A DNA stretch of 64,000 nt from Prevotella sp. (GTDB taxonomy: Bacteria > Bacteroidota > Bacteroidia > Bacteroidales > Bacteroidaceae). A model generated the notes under the pieces. It made no database searches and had not been told where the DNA came from. It was given only the letters and a program-made list of their open reading frames with translations. Location: assembly GCA_015060485.1 (NCBI GenBank), contig SUYI01000019.1:1-64000 (forward strand). The letters run 5' to 3'. Shown piece after piece: positions 34,804 through 44,379 of the stretch. A program made the position numbers and the translations under genes. Position 1 is the stretch's first letter. The number at the start of each line of letters is the position of its first letter.

Positions 34804-36938
34804 AAAGAATTTTATTAGCTATCGGAATGACTTCCGCAATAATGCTAACCATGACCTCCTGCCAGCAGAATTCTCATGAGAACCCTCTGCTGGCAGAGAG
34901 TTCTTTACCGTTTGGCGCACCTGATTTCAGCAAGATTCAGGTCACTGACTACCTGCCTGCCTTCGAGGCGGCCATGCAGCAGACGCGTGACAATATCCAG
35001 GCCATTGTCGACAACCAGGACTCGGCCACGTTCGAGAATACCATCCTGCCCTTCGAGGACAGCGGCCGTCAGCTGGCTCGCGTGGCCAGTGTGTTCTTCG
35101 CGCTGACTGAGGCAGACAAGTCAGACGAGCTGAGCGAGATTGAGAAGAAGGTACAGCCCATGCTGACTGACCTGCAGAACGAGATTTCGTTTAATAAAGC
35201 GTTGTTCGCACGCATCAAGCAGGTGTACGACAAGCAGCATGATCAGCTGACGGGCGAAGACCAGAAGCTGTTGGAGGAAATCTACAAGGACTTCGTGCGC
35301 AAGGGTGCGCTCTTGTCTGACGATAAGATGGCCCGCATGAAGGAGATTAACCTGCGCATCAGTGATCTGCAACAGCAGTGGGGCGATTTACTTCAGGCTG
35401 CCACTAACGACGCCATCGTGTGGGTCGACAAGAAGGAAGACCTTGCAGGCCTTTCGGAGGCGGATGTCGCTCAGTGTCAGAAGGATGCAGAGAGTCGTGG
35501 GGGCAAGGCACCGTATGCCATTGTCATCGTGAATACCACGCAGCAGGCTCCCCTTGCCAGTCTCGACAATCGTGAATTGCGCAAGCGTGTTTACGAGGCG
35601 TCGATTCATCGGGCGGACGGTACCAATCCCAAGTACAACACCTTTACGATTGTCAGCGAGATAGCCAAGTTGCGCGCAGAACAGGCCGAGCTGATGGGCT
35701 ATCCGTGCTATGCGGCCTATTCGCTGGACGATACGATGGCCAAGACGCCGGACAACGTCAACAACTTCCTGAAGCAGTTGGTGGCTGCCTACAAGTCGAA
35801 GGCCGATGCCGAGACGAAGGCCATCGAGGACTTTGCCCACAACGCTTCTCTCACCTCTAACCCCTTACCTCTCACCTCTAAGTTGGAACCGTACGACCGT
35901 TTCTACTATTCGGCAAAGATGAAGAAGGCTATGCTCGACATCTCTGAGGACGAGGTAAAGCCATACTTCAACGTCGACAGCGTGTTGCTGAATGGTGTGT
36001 TCTATGCCGCCGGTCGCGTCTATGGACTGACCTTCAAAGAGCGCACGGACATCCCGACGTATCATCCCGATATGCGTGTGTTTGAGGTGTTCGACAAGGA
36101 CGGTCAGTCGATGGCGTTGTTCTATGGCGACTACTTCCGTCGTGCATCGAAGCGTGGCGGCGCCTGGATGGATGCCTTTGCCGAGCAGAGCCGTCATTGG
36201 AATCAGAAGCCGATTATCTTCAACGTCTGCAACTCGGCAAAAGCCCCCGAGGGTAAGCCGTCGCTGCTGACGTGGGACGAGGTGACCACCATGTTCCACG
36301 AGTTTGGACACGCCCTGCACGGCATGCTGTCCAATTGCGAATACAACAAGCTGTCGGGTACAAGCGTCGCTCGCGACTTCGTCGAGATGCCTTCGCAGTT
36401 CAACGAGTCGTTTGCCACCATTCCTGAGGTGTTCGACAACTTTGCCCGCCACTACGAGACCAACGAACCCATGCCGGCAGAACTGAAAGAACGCATGCTG
36501 AAGAGCATCAATTTCCAGTCGGCCTACGCCCTGGGTGAGAACCTCGCAGCATCGTCGCTCGACATGGCTTGGCACATGCTGGCTTCGAAGGATGTTCCCA
36601 CGCCCGACAAGTGTGCTGAGTTTGAGACGCAAGCCCTGACGCAGTATGGCATCCTCGATGCACAGATTCCTCCGCGCTACATGACCAGCTACTTCAATCA
36701 CGTTTGGGGTGGGGGCTATGCTGCCGGCTATTACAGCTACCTGTGGACGGAGGTGCTGGCAGTCAACGTGGCCGACACCTTTGCTCGTCTGGGTGCCTTG
36801 AAGCCTGAAACCGGACAGGCCATGCGTGATAAGATACTGAGTCGCGGCAACACGGGCGACCTGATGCAGATGTTCACCGACTTCACAGGCATGCAGCAGC
36901 CCGACGCCGCTGCCATCCTTCGCGCCCGCGGATTGTAG
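34791..36938 (+). CDS. M3 family peptidyl-dipeptidase (Dcp-like) lipoprotein
   Basis: 715 residues. Zinc metallopeptidase that releases dipeptides from peptide C-termini. The HExxH motif is HEFGH (His503, Glu504, His507), inside the conserved TMFHEFGHALHGML. The N-terminus is a lipoprotein signal with Cys24 (LTMTSC), so it is membrane-anchored outside the cytoplasm. The start ATG lies within a heptamer repeat; a TTG at 34773 is a poorer alternative. Residues 353-364 (SLTSNPLPLTSK, DNA 35847-35882) are an insertion encoded by the 36-nt repeat, in the loop before LEPYDRFYYS. Confidence 0.93.
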   Translation: MFKVQRILLAIGMTSAIMLTMTSCQQNSHENPLLAESSLPFGAPDFSKIQVTDYLPAFEAAMQQTRDNIQAIVDNQDSATFENTILPFEDSGRQLARVASVFFALTEADKSDELSEIEKKVQPMLTDLQNEISFNKALFARIKQVYDKQHDQLTGEDQKLLEEIYKDFVRKGALLSDDKMARMKEINLRISDLQQQWGDLLQAATNDAIVWVDKKEDLAGLSEADVAQCQKDAESRGGKAPYAIVIVNTTQQAPLASLDNRELRKRVYEASIHRADGTNPKYNTFTIVSEIAKLRAEQAELMGYPCYAAYSLDDTMAKTPDNVNNFLKQLVAAYKSKADAETKAIEDFAHNASLTSNPLPLTSKLEPYDRFYYSAKMKKAMLDISEDEVKPYFNVDSVLLNGVFYAAGRVYGLTFKERTDIPTYHPDMRVFEVFDKDGQSMALFYGDYFRRASKRGGAWMDAFAEQSRHWNQKPIIFNVCNSAKAPEGKPSLLTWDEVTTMFHEFGHALHGMLSNCEYNKLSGTSVARDFVEMPSQFNESFATIPEVFDNFARHYETNEPMPAELKERMLKSINFQSAYALGENLAASSLDMAWHMLASKDVPTPDKCAEFETQALTQYGILDAQIPPRYMTSYFNHVWGGGYAAGYYSYLWTEVLAVNVADTFARLGALKPETGQAMRDKILSRGNTGDLMQMFTDFTGMQQPDAAAILRARGL
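35847..35882 (+). repeat. In-frame 36-nt heptamer element, copy 2
   Basis: TCTCTCACCTCTAACCCCTT then ACCTCTCACCTCTAAG encodes SLTSNPLPLTSK in the M3 peptidase. 33 of 36 bases match the copy at 43035-43070. Confidence 0.9.
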
Positions 36939-37012
36939 AATACGTTAGAAACGTAGACGCTCAGGGTGTAGCGAAAAAGACGTTTCCTTTGACTTGTTAA
37001 GATAGTCTTAAT

Positions 37013-37062
37013 GACTCATTCGAATAATCTCTATGGGGATATAGGGATTATTTGAATGAGTC
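37013..37062. other. Long inverted repeat after the M3 peptidase gene
   Basis: 22-bp arms (starting GACTCATTCGAATAATC) pair with two G-U positions around a 6-nt loop. No T run follows, so it is not an obvious terminator. It lies in the 657-bp gene-free stretch 36939-37595. Confidence 0.7.
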
Positions 37063-37140
37063 GTTCAGATTATTCGGATAACACAAAGGAACTATCTCGA
37101 TGAAGCAAAGGTGACTTGGTCCCCTATAGTTTGAGATTCT

Positions 37141-37211
37141 GTCCGATGAAAAAAAAATTCCGTCGGACGAAAAATAAAATCCGTCGGACGAAAAAAATAA
37201 TCTGTCGGACG
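37141..37211. repeat. 21-bp-period array, GTCGGACG family
   Basis: GTCGGACG at 37162, 37183 and 37204, with a degenerate GTCCGATG at 37141: exact 21-bp steps. Same family as 8132-8230, but the spacers are A-rich on this strand. Confidence 0.9.
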
Positions 37212-37252
37212 TTTTGCCCACCCCGCCCTGAGGCAACGACGCGTCACAGCCG

Positions 37253-37331
37253 CCACTTTTGCTGCCAATGCTACCACTTTAGCTGCCACTGCTGCCACTT
37301 TGCCACCACTGCTACCACTTTGCTACCACTA
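37253..37331. repeat. 21-bp-period array, CCACTTT family
   Basis: CCACTTT begins at 37253, 37274, 37295 and 37315 (21, 21 and 20 bp); units continue GCTGCCACTGCTA. Not palindromic. It follows the GTCGGACG array after about 40 bp, and both keep a 7-codon period. Confidence 0.85.
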
Positions 37332-37376
37332 CGGGAGTCCCTTTAAATAAAGGTATCTCGAAAGATTCGTGGTGGC

Positions 37377-37510
37377 ATGGTAGCAAAAACACGAAATAAA
37401 TTTTTTTTGAAAACTGTTACCATTGATCATTGGTAGATTGAAGACTTCTTTTGCGAAGATATCAGCAAAAACAAAGGTGTTAAAGAAATGACCTTCGAAA
37501 AAGAGGAATA
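37377..37510 (+). other. Possible short reading frame interrupted by TAG
   Basis: ATG at 37377 opens MVAKTRNKFFLKTVTIDHW, then TAG, then the same frame continues IEDFFCEDISKNKGVKEMTF to TAA at 37508-37510. Composition is protein-like, but I do not recognise it. It may be the remnant of a decayed gene. No promoter is visible. Confidence 0.25.
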
Positions 37511-37595
37511 AAGAACGAAGAATCATGACTAAGATTACCTTCTAGTTGCTTTGTTCCCCTTGAATATCCAAACCAAAGTAGCTAGGTGTTAGAGA

Positions 37596-38627
37596 TCATA
37601 GGGTGATTTCGCCGCGGATGCTGCGGTTCATCAAGTCGCGAACCTGTTGTGGGTCGTCGTAATGCGACTGGAGGAACATGAGTTTGGTGACGGCACTTTC
37701 TACCGTAGAGTCGTAACCGCTGACGACGCCGGCTTCCTTCAGATGGAAACCGGTGTCGTAGCGTCCCATCTCGACGCATCCCTGCATGCACTGGCTGATG
37801 TTGACAATGACCTTGCCGTTGCGGGTGCCTTCTTTCAAAGCGTTGAGCAACCATGTGCGCTGCGGTGCATTGCCAGAGCCGAAGGTTCGCATGACGATGG
37901 CCTTGAGGTTGGGCGTGTGGATGATGTGGCGGATGAGGTCTTCGCGGATGCCGGGAAACAGCGAGAAGATGATGACGTTGTTGTCCAACCGGAAGTGGGG
38001 TGTCATGGGCTTGTCCCAATCGGGCTTGAGGATACGATCCTTGTGGTATGTGATGTTGACGCCGGCATCGGCCAGATGGGGATAGTTGAACGATTCGAAG
38101 GCATTGAACTCGTCGGCGCTCTGCTTCGTGGTGCGATTGCCGCGCAGCAGCGAACCGTTGAAATAGATACCCACTTCAGGGACGCGGGCATGACCGTCGT
38201 CGTCCTTCGCGGCAGCCATCTCGATGCTGGTAATCAGGTTCTCCTTGCCATCTGTGCGCAACTGTTCAATAGGCAGTTGCGAACCGGTGAAGATAACGGG
38301 TTTGGTGAGATTTTCCAGCATATAGGAGAGGGCAGAGGCCGTATAGGCCATCGTGTCGGTGCCGTGCAGGACGACGAAGCCGTCGTACTGGCCGTAATTG
38401 TCGGCAATGACATGCGAGAGGTCGGTCCACAGCTGTGGCGACATGTCGCTGGAGTCGATGGGCGGATTGAACTGATGGACGTCAATCTGCATGTTGAACT
38501 GACGCAATTCGGGCACAAACTGCAACAGGTGCTCGAAGTCGAGAGGCTCCAAGGCACCTGTTTGCGGGTTGCGGTTCATTCCGATAGTACCGCCTGTATA
38601 GATAAGCAATACTTTGCTTTGCATCAC
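37596..38627 (-). CDS. Type I (cytosolic) L-asparaginase
   Basis: 343 residues without a signal peptide; hydrolyses L-asparagine to aspartate and ammonia. First catalytic threonine in IYTGGTIGM, second in VLHGTDTMAY, and the SQLPIEQLRTDGKEN loop follow the AnsA pattern. Two consecutive ATG codons (38627, 38624) are possible starts. The rho gene ends 36 bp upstream on the same strand, so the two may be cotranscribed. A 657-bp repeat-rich gap lies on its 3' side. Confidence 0.93.
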   Translation of the reverse strand: MMQSKVLLIYTGGTIGMNRNPQTGALEPLDFEHLLQFVPELRQFNMQIDVHQFNPPIDSSDMSPQLWTDLSHVIADNYGQYDGFVVLHGTDTMAYTASALSYMLENLTKPVIFTGSQLPIEQLRTDGKENLITSIEMAAAKDDDGHARVPEVGIYFNGSLLRGNRTTKQSADEFNAFESFNYPHLADAGVNITYHKDRILKPDWDKPMTPHFRLDNNVIIFSLFPGIREDLIRHIIHTPNLKAIVMRTFGSGNAPQRTWLLNALKEGTRNGKVIVNISQCMQGCVEMGRYDTGFHLKEAGVVSGYDSTVESAVTKLMFLQSHYDDPQQVRDLMNRSIRGEITL

Positions 38628-38663
38628 TCCTTAACTTCTTTAAATCCTTTAACTCCTGAGAAG

Positions 38664-40622
38664 TTATCCGTTCATCGACAGCAGGAACTCCTCGTTGGAG
38701 TGTGTCTGCATCAGTCGGTCGCGAATGGTGTTCATAGCTTCGATGGGGTTCATCTCGGCAATGAACTTGCGGATGATCCACATGCGGTTCAGCGTGGTCT
38801 GATCCTGCAAGAGGTCGTCGCGACGGGTGCTGGAGAGCACCAGATTGATGGCCGGGAAGACACGCTTGTTGGCCAGCATGCGGTCGAGCTGCAACTCAGA
38901 GTTACCCGTTCCCTTGAATTCCTCGAAGATGACTTCGTCCATCTTGCTGCCGGTGTCGGTCAGTGCGGTGGCGATGATGGTCAGCGAACCGCCGTTCTCG
39001 ATGTTACGGGCTGCACCGAAGAAGCGCTTGGGCTTCTGCAGGGCATTGGCGTCGACACCACCGGTGAGCACCTTGCCAGAGGCAGGAGCTACGGTGTTGT
39101 AGGCACGGGCCAGACGGGTGATAGAGTCAAGGAAGATGACTACGTCGTGACCGCATTCTACCATGCGCTTGGCTTTCTCCAACACGATGCCTGCAATCTT
39201 CACGTGGCGGTCGGCAGGTTCGTCGAATGTCGAGGCAATGACCTCTGCATTGACGGTGCGTGCCATGTCGGTCACTTCCTCAGGTCGCTCGTCGATGAGC
39301 AGCATCATGATGTATGCCTCGGGATGGTTGGCGGCGATGGCGTTGGCGATATCCTTCATCAGGATGGTCTTACCGGTCTTGGGCTGTGCCACGATGAGTG
39401 CACGCTGACCCTTACCGATGGGCGAGAAGAGGTCGACGACACGAACGCTAGGGTTCGTAGTGGCCTTGTCGCCACAGAGGGTGAACTTCTCTTCAGGGAA
39501 GAGTGGGGTAAGGTGTTCGAAAGCCACGCGGTCGCGAACCTCCTGTGGGTTACGCCCGTTGATGCTGATAACGTTTGAGAGCGCAAAATATTTCTCATTA
39601 TCGTGAGGAGGACGAACGGTGCACTCTACGACATCACCCGTCTTCAGGCTCCAACGCTTGATCTGCTGCGGATTGACGTAGATGTCATCGGGTGACGACA
39701 GGTAGTTGTAGTCGCTGGAACGGAGGAAACCGTATCCGTCCTGGATGATTTCCAGCACACCATTGCCCGTAATCAGGTCTCCGAAGTCGAAATCCTGACG
39801 GGGTGCGTTGTTGTAGTCGCGCATCATCGGTTCGTCCTGAGTCTGTTGGACCATCGGACGGTCGAAGATATCGACGGAAGGGATGGCTGCCTGATCCTCA
39901 ATAGGCAAGTCGACGATGGTGATAAAGTCTGTTCCGTCACCAGGGTCGCCCTCCCAGACACCATCCTCGTCAGATGCTACAGCCTCTTTGGATTCACCCT
40001 CGCTGGTCTTTGCCATCTTTTCCTGTAGCTGACCAAGCATCTCGGGTGAAGGTGCCTCGTCGTTGCTGTCCGTCGCTGCTTCGGGAATGGCCTCAGTAAC
40101 TTCAGCAACGGGTTCGGTTTCGGCAAACAGATCCTGTTCGGTCTTCTTCGTTGCCTTCTTCCGGGTCTTTTTTTCGGGTTCAGCTGCTGCTGGAGCTGCG
40201 GCTTCCTCAGTCTCCTCCTTCTTCTTGCGGCCGCGCTTCTTAGGAGCAGCCTCTTCTGCATTCTCGTCGGCTTTGGCTGCCTGCTCTTCCTTTTGGGCCT
40301 TCTCGGCGGCAGCCTGCTCCGCAATCAATGCATCGAGCGAAGGCTTCTTCTTTTTCTTTTCTACCTTGGTGGCTTCTTTATCATAAGCCTCACCATCAGA
40401 TCCGTTGACGGCATATACCTTGCTGTTATCTTTCGCTGCAATACGGGTACGCTTGCGCTTCGTCGTGCTGACACCGGCAGCGGAGTTCTCGGCAGCTTTG
40501 TCGAGGATGGCGTAGATAACGCTCTCCAACTCGTCGTTCTGCGACACCTTTATACCCAGTTCGCTGGCTATCTCCATCAATTCGGGGATAGGAAGCTTTT
40601 CTAATTCTTCTTTCGTGTACAT
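38664..40622 (-). CDS. rho: Transcription termination factor Rho
   Basis: 652 residues. Hexameric RNA helicase that ends transcription. Order: N-terminal Rho_N domain (about 1-45), a long charged disordered insertion (about 60-260, with Lys-rich and Ala/Glu-rich blocks such as [13 protein letters not shown]), RNA-binding cold-shock domain (about 275-345) and the ATPase with P-loop AQPKTGKT and [14 protein letters not shown]. The insertion makes it over 200 residues longer than the E. coli protein, as in other Bacteroidetes. The start [10 protein letters not shown] at 40622 was chosen for the Rho_N match; a TSS near 40720 gives a leader of about 100 nt. Confidence 0.96.
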   Translation of the reverse strand: MYTKEELEKLPIPELMEIASELGIKVSQNDELESVIYAILDKAAENSAAGVSTTKRKRTRIAAKDNSKVYAVNGSDGEAYDKEATKVEKKKKKPSLDALIAEQAAAEKAQKEEQAAKADENAEEAAPKKRGRKKKEETEEAAAPAAAEPEKKTRKKATKKTEQDLFAETEPVAEVTEAIPEAATDSNDEAPSPEMLGQLQEKMAKTSEGESKEAVASDEDGVWEGDPGDGTDFITIVDLPIEDQAAIPSVDIFDRPMVQQTQDEPMMRDYNNAPRQDFDFGDLITGNGVLEIIQDGYGFLRSSDYNYLSSPDDIYVNPQQIKRWSLKTGDVVECTVRPPHDNEKYFALSNVISINGRNPQEVRDRVAFEHLTPLFPEEKFTLCGDKATTNPSVRVVDLFSPIGKGQRALIVAQPKTGKTILMKDIANAIAANHPEAYIMMLLIDERPEEVTDMARTVNAEVIASTFDEPADRHVKIAGIVLEKAKRMVECGHDVVIFLDSITRLARAYNTVAPASGKVLTGGVDANALQKPKRFFGAARNIENGGSLTIIATALTDTGSKMDEVIFEEFKGTGNSELQLDRMLANKRVFPAINLVLSSTRRDDLLQDQTTLNRMWIIRKFIAEMNPIEAMNTIRDRLMQTHSNEEFLLSMNG

Positions 40623-40725
40623 ATCTATATACAGTAAATCGTTAAACGCTAAATAGTGGATTTTGAAAATCTTTTGGAACAATCGTGCTTCGCGGAAGGA
40701 AACACGTTTTTCTGAAATTCGGCTG

Positions 40726-40756
40726 CAAAATTACGGAATAATTCTGAAATGGCAAA
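40726..40756 (-). promoter_or_regulatory. rho promoter
   Basis: Minus-strand TAATTTTG (40726-40733) with TTTG (40753-40756) 19 bp upstream. Confidence 0.8.
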
Positions 40757-40773
40757 GTTTTTAAGATATTTTT

Positions 40774-40804
40774 TTTGTTCTGCGCCCGACTTTTCGTATC
40801 TTTG
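40774..40804 (+). promoter_or_regulatory. engB promoter
   Basis: TTTG (40774-40777) and TATCTTTG (40797-40804), 19 bp apart, 19 bp before the start codon. Confidence 0.8.
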
Positions 40805-40823
40805 CACGCAAAAATAGATAAAG

Positions 40824-41432
40824 ATGGAAATCAAGCAAGCAGAATTCACGCTTTCCGCACCGATGGTGTCGATGTGTCCTAAGGATACCAAACCCGAATA
40901 TGCCTTTATCGGACGCTCGAATGTGGGCAAGTCGAGTCTGATCAATATGCTGACCAACAATAAGAAGTTGGCGAAGACCTCGTCGACACCCGGCAAGACG
41001 TTGCTCATTAACCACTTTATTATTAATAAGGAGTGGTATCTGGTCGATTTGCCCGGCTATGGTTATGCCAAGCGTTCGAAGAAGGAGGTCGACAAGCTGG
41101 ATCAGATGATTCGCGGATATATCCTTCAGCGCGAGCAGTTGGTAAATGTCTTCGTGCTGGTGGACATCCGTTTGGAACCGCAGAAGATTGACCTGGAATT
41201 CATCGAGTGGCTGGGCCTGTCGAGCATTCCGTTTAGCATCGTGTTCACCAAGGCCGACAAACTGACGCCTAACAAGTGCCGTCAGGCTATGGAGGCGTAT
41301 AAGAAAAAGTTGTCGGAGACGTGGGACGAGATGCCGCCGATGTTCCTCACCTCGGCCGAGAAGAAAGACGGCCGCGACGACGTGCTCGACTACATTGACC
41401 AAATCAATAAGAGTTTGATGACGGCAGAGTAA
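40824..41432 (+). CDS. engB: Ribosome biogenesis GTPase EngB/YihA
   Basis: 202 residues, the usual size. Small GTPase needed for late assembly of the large ribosomal subunit. G1 motif GRSNVGKSS (residues 30-38), G3 DLPGYGYA, G4 TKAD and the C-terminal helix are all present. Its promoter is divergent from that of rho. The ABC-F gene follows after 33 bp made of heptamer repeats. Confidence 0.95.
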   Translation: MEIKQAEFTLSAPMVSMCPKDTKPEYAFIGRSNVGKSSLINMLTNNKKLAKTSSTPGKTLLINHFIINKEWYLVDLPGYGYAKRSKKEVDKLDQMIRGYILQREQLVNVFVLVDIRLEPQKIDLEFIEWLGLSSIPFSIVFTKADKLTPNKCRQAMEAYKKKLSETWDEMPPMFLTSAEKKDGRDDVLDYIDQINKSLMTAE

Positions 41433-41436
41433 TCAT

Positions 41437-41469
41437 AAACTTCAAAGCTCAAAGTTCAAAGTTCAATGG
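41437..41469 (+). repeat. Heptamer repeat TTCAAAG giving the next start codon
   Basis: TTCAAAG-CTCAAAG-TTCAAAG-TTCAATG: the final unit carries the ATG (41466) of the ABC-F gene. Confidence 0.85.
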
Positions 41470-43286
41470 TTCCCTATCTTGACGTTCAACACCTCTCGAA
41501 GTCGTTCGGTGCGCTGACACTGTTCCGCGACATCAGTTTCTCCATTGGTGAAGGCCAGCGGGTGGGGCTGATAGCGAAGAACGGTACGGGCAAGTCGACG
41601 CTGCTCTCTATACTTTCCGGCAAGGAGGGCTATGACTCGGGCAGCATCGTGTTCCGTCGCGACCTCAAGGTGGGCATGCTGGAACAGTCGCCTGTGTTCG
41701 ACCCGGACGAGAGCGTGCTTGATGCGTGCTTCAATCACCAAGGCGAAGAAGAAAAGGTGTTGAAGGCCAAACAGGTGTTGACGCAACTGAAGATTCGCGA
41801 CCTCAGTCAGCGCATGGGGGAACTGAGCGGTGGCCAGCAAAAGCGTGTGGCATTGGCCAACGTACTGTTGACAGAACCTGACCTGCTGATACTCGACGAG
41901 CCCACGAACCACCTCGACCTCGAGATGATAGAATGGCTCGAGGGCTACCTCTGTCGAGGGAATCGTACGTTGCTCATGGTAACGCACGACCGTTTCTTCC
42001 TGGACCGTGTGTGCTCCGTCATTCTCGAACTCGACGACCAGACCATCTATACCTACCGCGGCAACTATGCCTATTATTTGGAGAAGCGTCAGGAGCGCAT
42101 CGATAACCGTCGCGCGGAGGTGGCACGCGCCAACAATCTGTATCGCACGGAGTTGGAGTGGATGCGCCGCATGCCACAGGCACGAGGGCATAAGGCACGT
42201 TATCGCGAGGAGGCTTTCTATGAACTCGAGAAGGTGGCCAAGCAGCGGCTGGAAGAACGCCAGCTGCGCCTGAAGGCCTCGAACGTATATATCGGCTCGA
42301 AGATTTTCGAGTGCCAGTACATTTCGAAATCGTTTGGCGAGAAAGGGTCGGATAGTGAAGTCGTTATTCTCAAGGACTTCTACTACAACTTCTCGCGCTT
42401 CGAGAAGATGGGCCTCGTCGGCAACAATGGCACGGGCAAGTCGACGTTCATTAAGATGCTGCTGGGACAGGTACCCGTCGACGAGGGCCGCATCGTCATT
42501 GGTGAAACGGTCCGCTTTGGCTATTTCTCGCAGGAAGGTCTGCAATTCGATGAACAGGAGAAAGTCATCGATGTCATTACGAAGATTGCGGACTACGTAG
42601 ACCTGGGCAGTGGTAAGAAACTCTCGGCCTCGCAACTGCTACAGTATTTCCTGTTTACGCCCGAGCAACAATATAATTATGTGTATAAACTGAGTGGCGG
42701 CGAGCGCCGTAAGCTGTATCTCTGCACGGTGCTGATGCAAAACCCCAACTTCCTGGTGCTCGACGAGCCCACCAACGACCTTGACATTGTCACGCTGCAA
42801 ATTCTGGAGGAATACCTGCAGGATTTTCCCGGCTGCGTCATCGTTGTGTCGCACGACCGCTACTTCATGGATAAGGTCGTCGACCATCTGTTGGTGTTCA
42901 AGGGTCAGGGCGAAATCAAGGACTTCCCCGGCAACTACACGCAGTATCGCGAGTGGGAGAAATGTAGTAGTGAGAAGCAAGAAAAGAGAGGTGAGAGATT
43001 ACCTCAAACCGAAAAAAAGAATCAGCAAAACATATCTCTTACCTCTAACCACTCACCTCTCACCTCTAAGCGCAAGCTTTCCTACAAAGAGAAACGCGAG
43101 ATGGAACAGTTGGAGAAAGACATCGCCGCCCTTGAGGATGAGAAGAAGCGAATAGAGGAGGCCCTTTGTGGAGGCACCACCTCTGTCGACGAGATAACGT
43201 CCATGAGCAAGCGCCTGCCCGTGCTGAACGACGAGCTCGACGAGAAATCAATGCGCTGGCTGGAACTCTCCGAGATAGAAGGGTAA
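41466..43286 (+). CDS. ABC-F family ATPase
   Basis: 606 residues with two ABC domains and no membrane segments, as in translation-linked ABC-F proteins. Walker A motifs: AKNGTGKST (about 38-46) and GNNGTGKST (about 318-326). Signature LSGGQQKRVALAN and SGGERRKLYL; Walker B LILDEPTNHLDL and LVLDEPTNDLDI. A C-terminal coiled coil (about 540-600) follows a linker. In that linker residues 524-535, SLTSNHSPLTSK (DNA 43035-43070), are encoded by the 36-nt repeat, and the preceding 25 residues also come from AGAGGTGAGAG-type sequence. The start ATG is part of the heptamer repeat. Confidence 0.94.
   Translation: MVPYLDVQHLSKSFGALTLFRDISFSIGEGQRVGLIAKNGTGKSTLLSILSGKEGYDSGSIVFRRDLKVGMLEQSPVFDPDESVLDACFNHQGEEEKVLKAKQVLTQLKIRDLSQRMGELSGGQQKRVALANVLLTEPDLLILDEPTNHLDLEMIEWLEGYLCRGNRTLLMVTHDRFFLDRVCSVILELDDQTIYTYRGNYAYYLEKRQERIDNRRAEVARANNLYRTELEWMRRMPQARGHKARYREEAFYELEKVAKQRLEERQLRLKASNVYIGSKIFECQYISKSFGEKGSDSEVVILKDFYYNFSRFEKMGLVGNNGTGKSTFIKMLLGQVPVDEGRIVIGETVRFGYFSQEGLQFDEQEKVIDVITKIADYVDLGSGKKLSASQLLQYFLFTPEQQYNYVYKLSGGERRKLYLCTVLMQNPNFLVLDEPTNDLDIVTLQILEEYLQDFPGCVIVVSHDRYFMDKVVDHLLVFKGQGEIKDFPGNYTQYREWEKCSSEKQEKRGERLPQTEKKNQQNISLTSNHSPLTSKRKLSYKEKREMEQLEKDIAALEDEKKRIEEALCGGTTSVDEITSMSKRLPVLNDELDEKSMRWLELSEIEG
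43035..43070 (+). repeat. In-frame 36-nt heptamer element, copy 3
   Basis: TCTCTTACCTCTAACCACTC then ACCTCTCACCTCTAAG encodes SLTSNHSPLTSK in the linker before the C-terminal coiled coil of the ABC-F protein. Confidence 0.9.
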
Positions 43287-43330
43287 AAAGTAAAAAACCT
43301 CAAATCTCAAAACTCAAATCTCAAAGATAA
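43287..43330 (+). repeat. Heptamer repeat (CTCAAAT)n before recR
   Basis: After GTAAAAAGTAAAAAAC come CTCAAAT-CTCAAAA-CTCAAAT-CTCAAAG, ending 4 bp before the recR ATG. Confidence 0.85.
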
Positions 43331-43951
43331 ATGATACAACAACAATATCCATCCCAACTGCTGGAGCGCGCTGTACAAGAGTTCTCGCGACTCCCGGGTA
43401 TCGGTCGCAAGACGGCCTTGCGCCTGGTGCTCCACCTGTTGCGCCAGGGCGGTGAGGATGTGGAGCGCTTTACTGAGACCATCGCTCGCATGCATCAGGA
43501 AGTACAGTACTGCCACGTGTGCCACAACATCAGCGACAGCGACACCTGTCCCATCTGCAGCGATCCTCACCGCGACACGTCCGTCATCTGTGTCGTCGAG
43601 AATATTCAGGATGTGATGGCGGTCGAAAACACACAGCAGTACACGGGTCTCTACCACGTGCTGGGCGGCGTCATCTCACCCATGGACGGCATTGGCCCCA
43701 GCGACCTCGAGATCGACTCGCTCGTGAAGCGCGTCAGCGAGGGCGGCGTCCGTGAAGTCATTCTGGCGTTGAGCTCAACGATGGAGGGCGACACCACCAA
43801 CTTCTACATCTTCCGCAAACTGGCTCCCTTCACCGATGTCAAGTTGAGCATCATTGCCCGCGGCATCAGTGTGGGCGACGAACTGGAATATACCGACGAG
43901 GTAACGTTGGGTCGCTCGATTATTAACAGAACACCCTTTGAAGGGAAATAA
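43331..43951 (+). CDS. recR: Recombination mediator RecR
   Basis: 206 residues. Works with RecO/RecF to load RecA. Helix-hairpin-helix [17 protein letters not shown] (about 21-37), zinc finger C61-C64-C73-C76 and the Toprim domain with [12 protein letters not shown] and [12 protein letters not shown]. Start follows a heptamer repeat. A 141-residue membrane protein gene begins 2 bp after the stop. Confidence 0.95.
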   Translation: MIQQQYPSQLLERAVQEFSRLPGIGRKTALRLVLHLLRQGGEDVERFTETIARMHQEVQYCHVCHNISDSDTCPICSDPHRDTSVICVVENIQDVMAVENTQQYTGLYHVLGGVISPMDGIGPSDLEIDSLVKRVSEGGVREVILALSSTMEGDTTNFYIFRKLAPFTDVKLSIIARGISVGDELEYTDEVTLGRSIINRTPFEGK

Positions 43952-43953
43952 TA

Positions 43954-44379
43954 ATGACTATGGAACAAACAAGAAAATTATTGCTGGGATTGTTTACCAG
44001 CATCGTTACACTCTCGCTGCTTCTGATGCTGGCCTTTGCAACCGGTGTCATGTGTCGTGGTGCCTTGGCAGAAGAGACACAGTTGGTGTTTGTGGCAGAA
44101 TGTGTCATGGAACTTTTGACATTGCTCTTTGGATGGTTTGCCTTACGCCTGTTTAAATGGAAAAAGGTACATACAGAATTGGTGGAGGGTGGTGCCATTG
44201 CCTTGCAGAAGTGGGGAGTGCTGCGCCTGACAATGCTGGAGATACCTTTGTTGTTAAACGTGCTGTGCTATGGGCTGTTTGATGTCACGGCGTTTTTCTA
44301 TTTGGCTGTCATACTGTTGGTATGCCTTGTTTTTGTCTATCCGTCGGCTGGACGTTGTATCAGTGAAATAGAACCATGA
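43954..44379 (+). CDS. Hypothetical membrane protein
   Basis: 141 residues with four predicted membrane segments (about 8-32, 42-62, 88-108 and 110-132). No family recognised. It lies 2 bp after recR and overlaps the glycosyltransferase start by 4 bp (ATGA), so it is part of the same operon. Start at 43954 or 43960. Confidence 0.75.
   Translation: MTMEQTRKLLLGLFTSIVTLSLLLMLAFATGVMCRGALAEETQLVFVAECVMELLTLLFGWFALRLFKWKKVHTELVEGGAIALQKWGVLRLTMLEIPLLLNVLCYGLFDVTAFFYLAVILLVCLVFVYPSAGRCISEIEP

Noticed and set aside
37647..39578. 643-codon open frame on the plus strand
   Set aside because: It is antisense to the asparaginase and rho genes, both of which have clear family motifs; G+C-rich codon positions leave long antisense frames.
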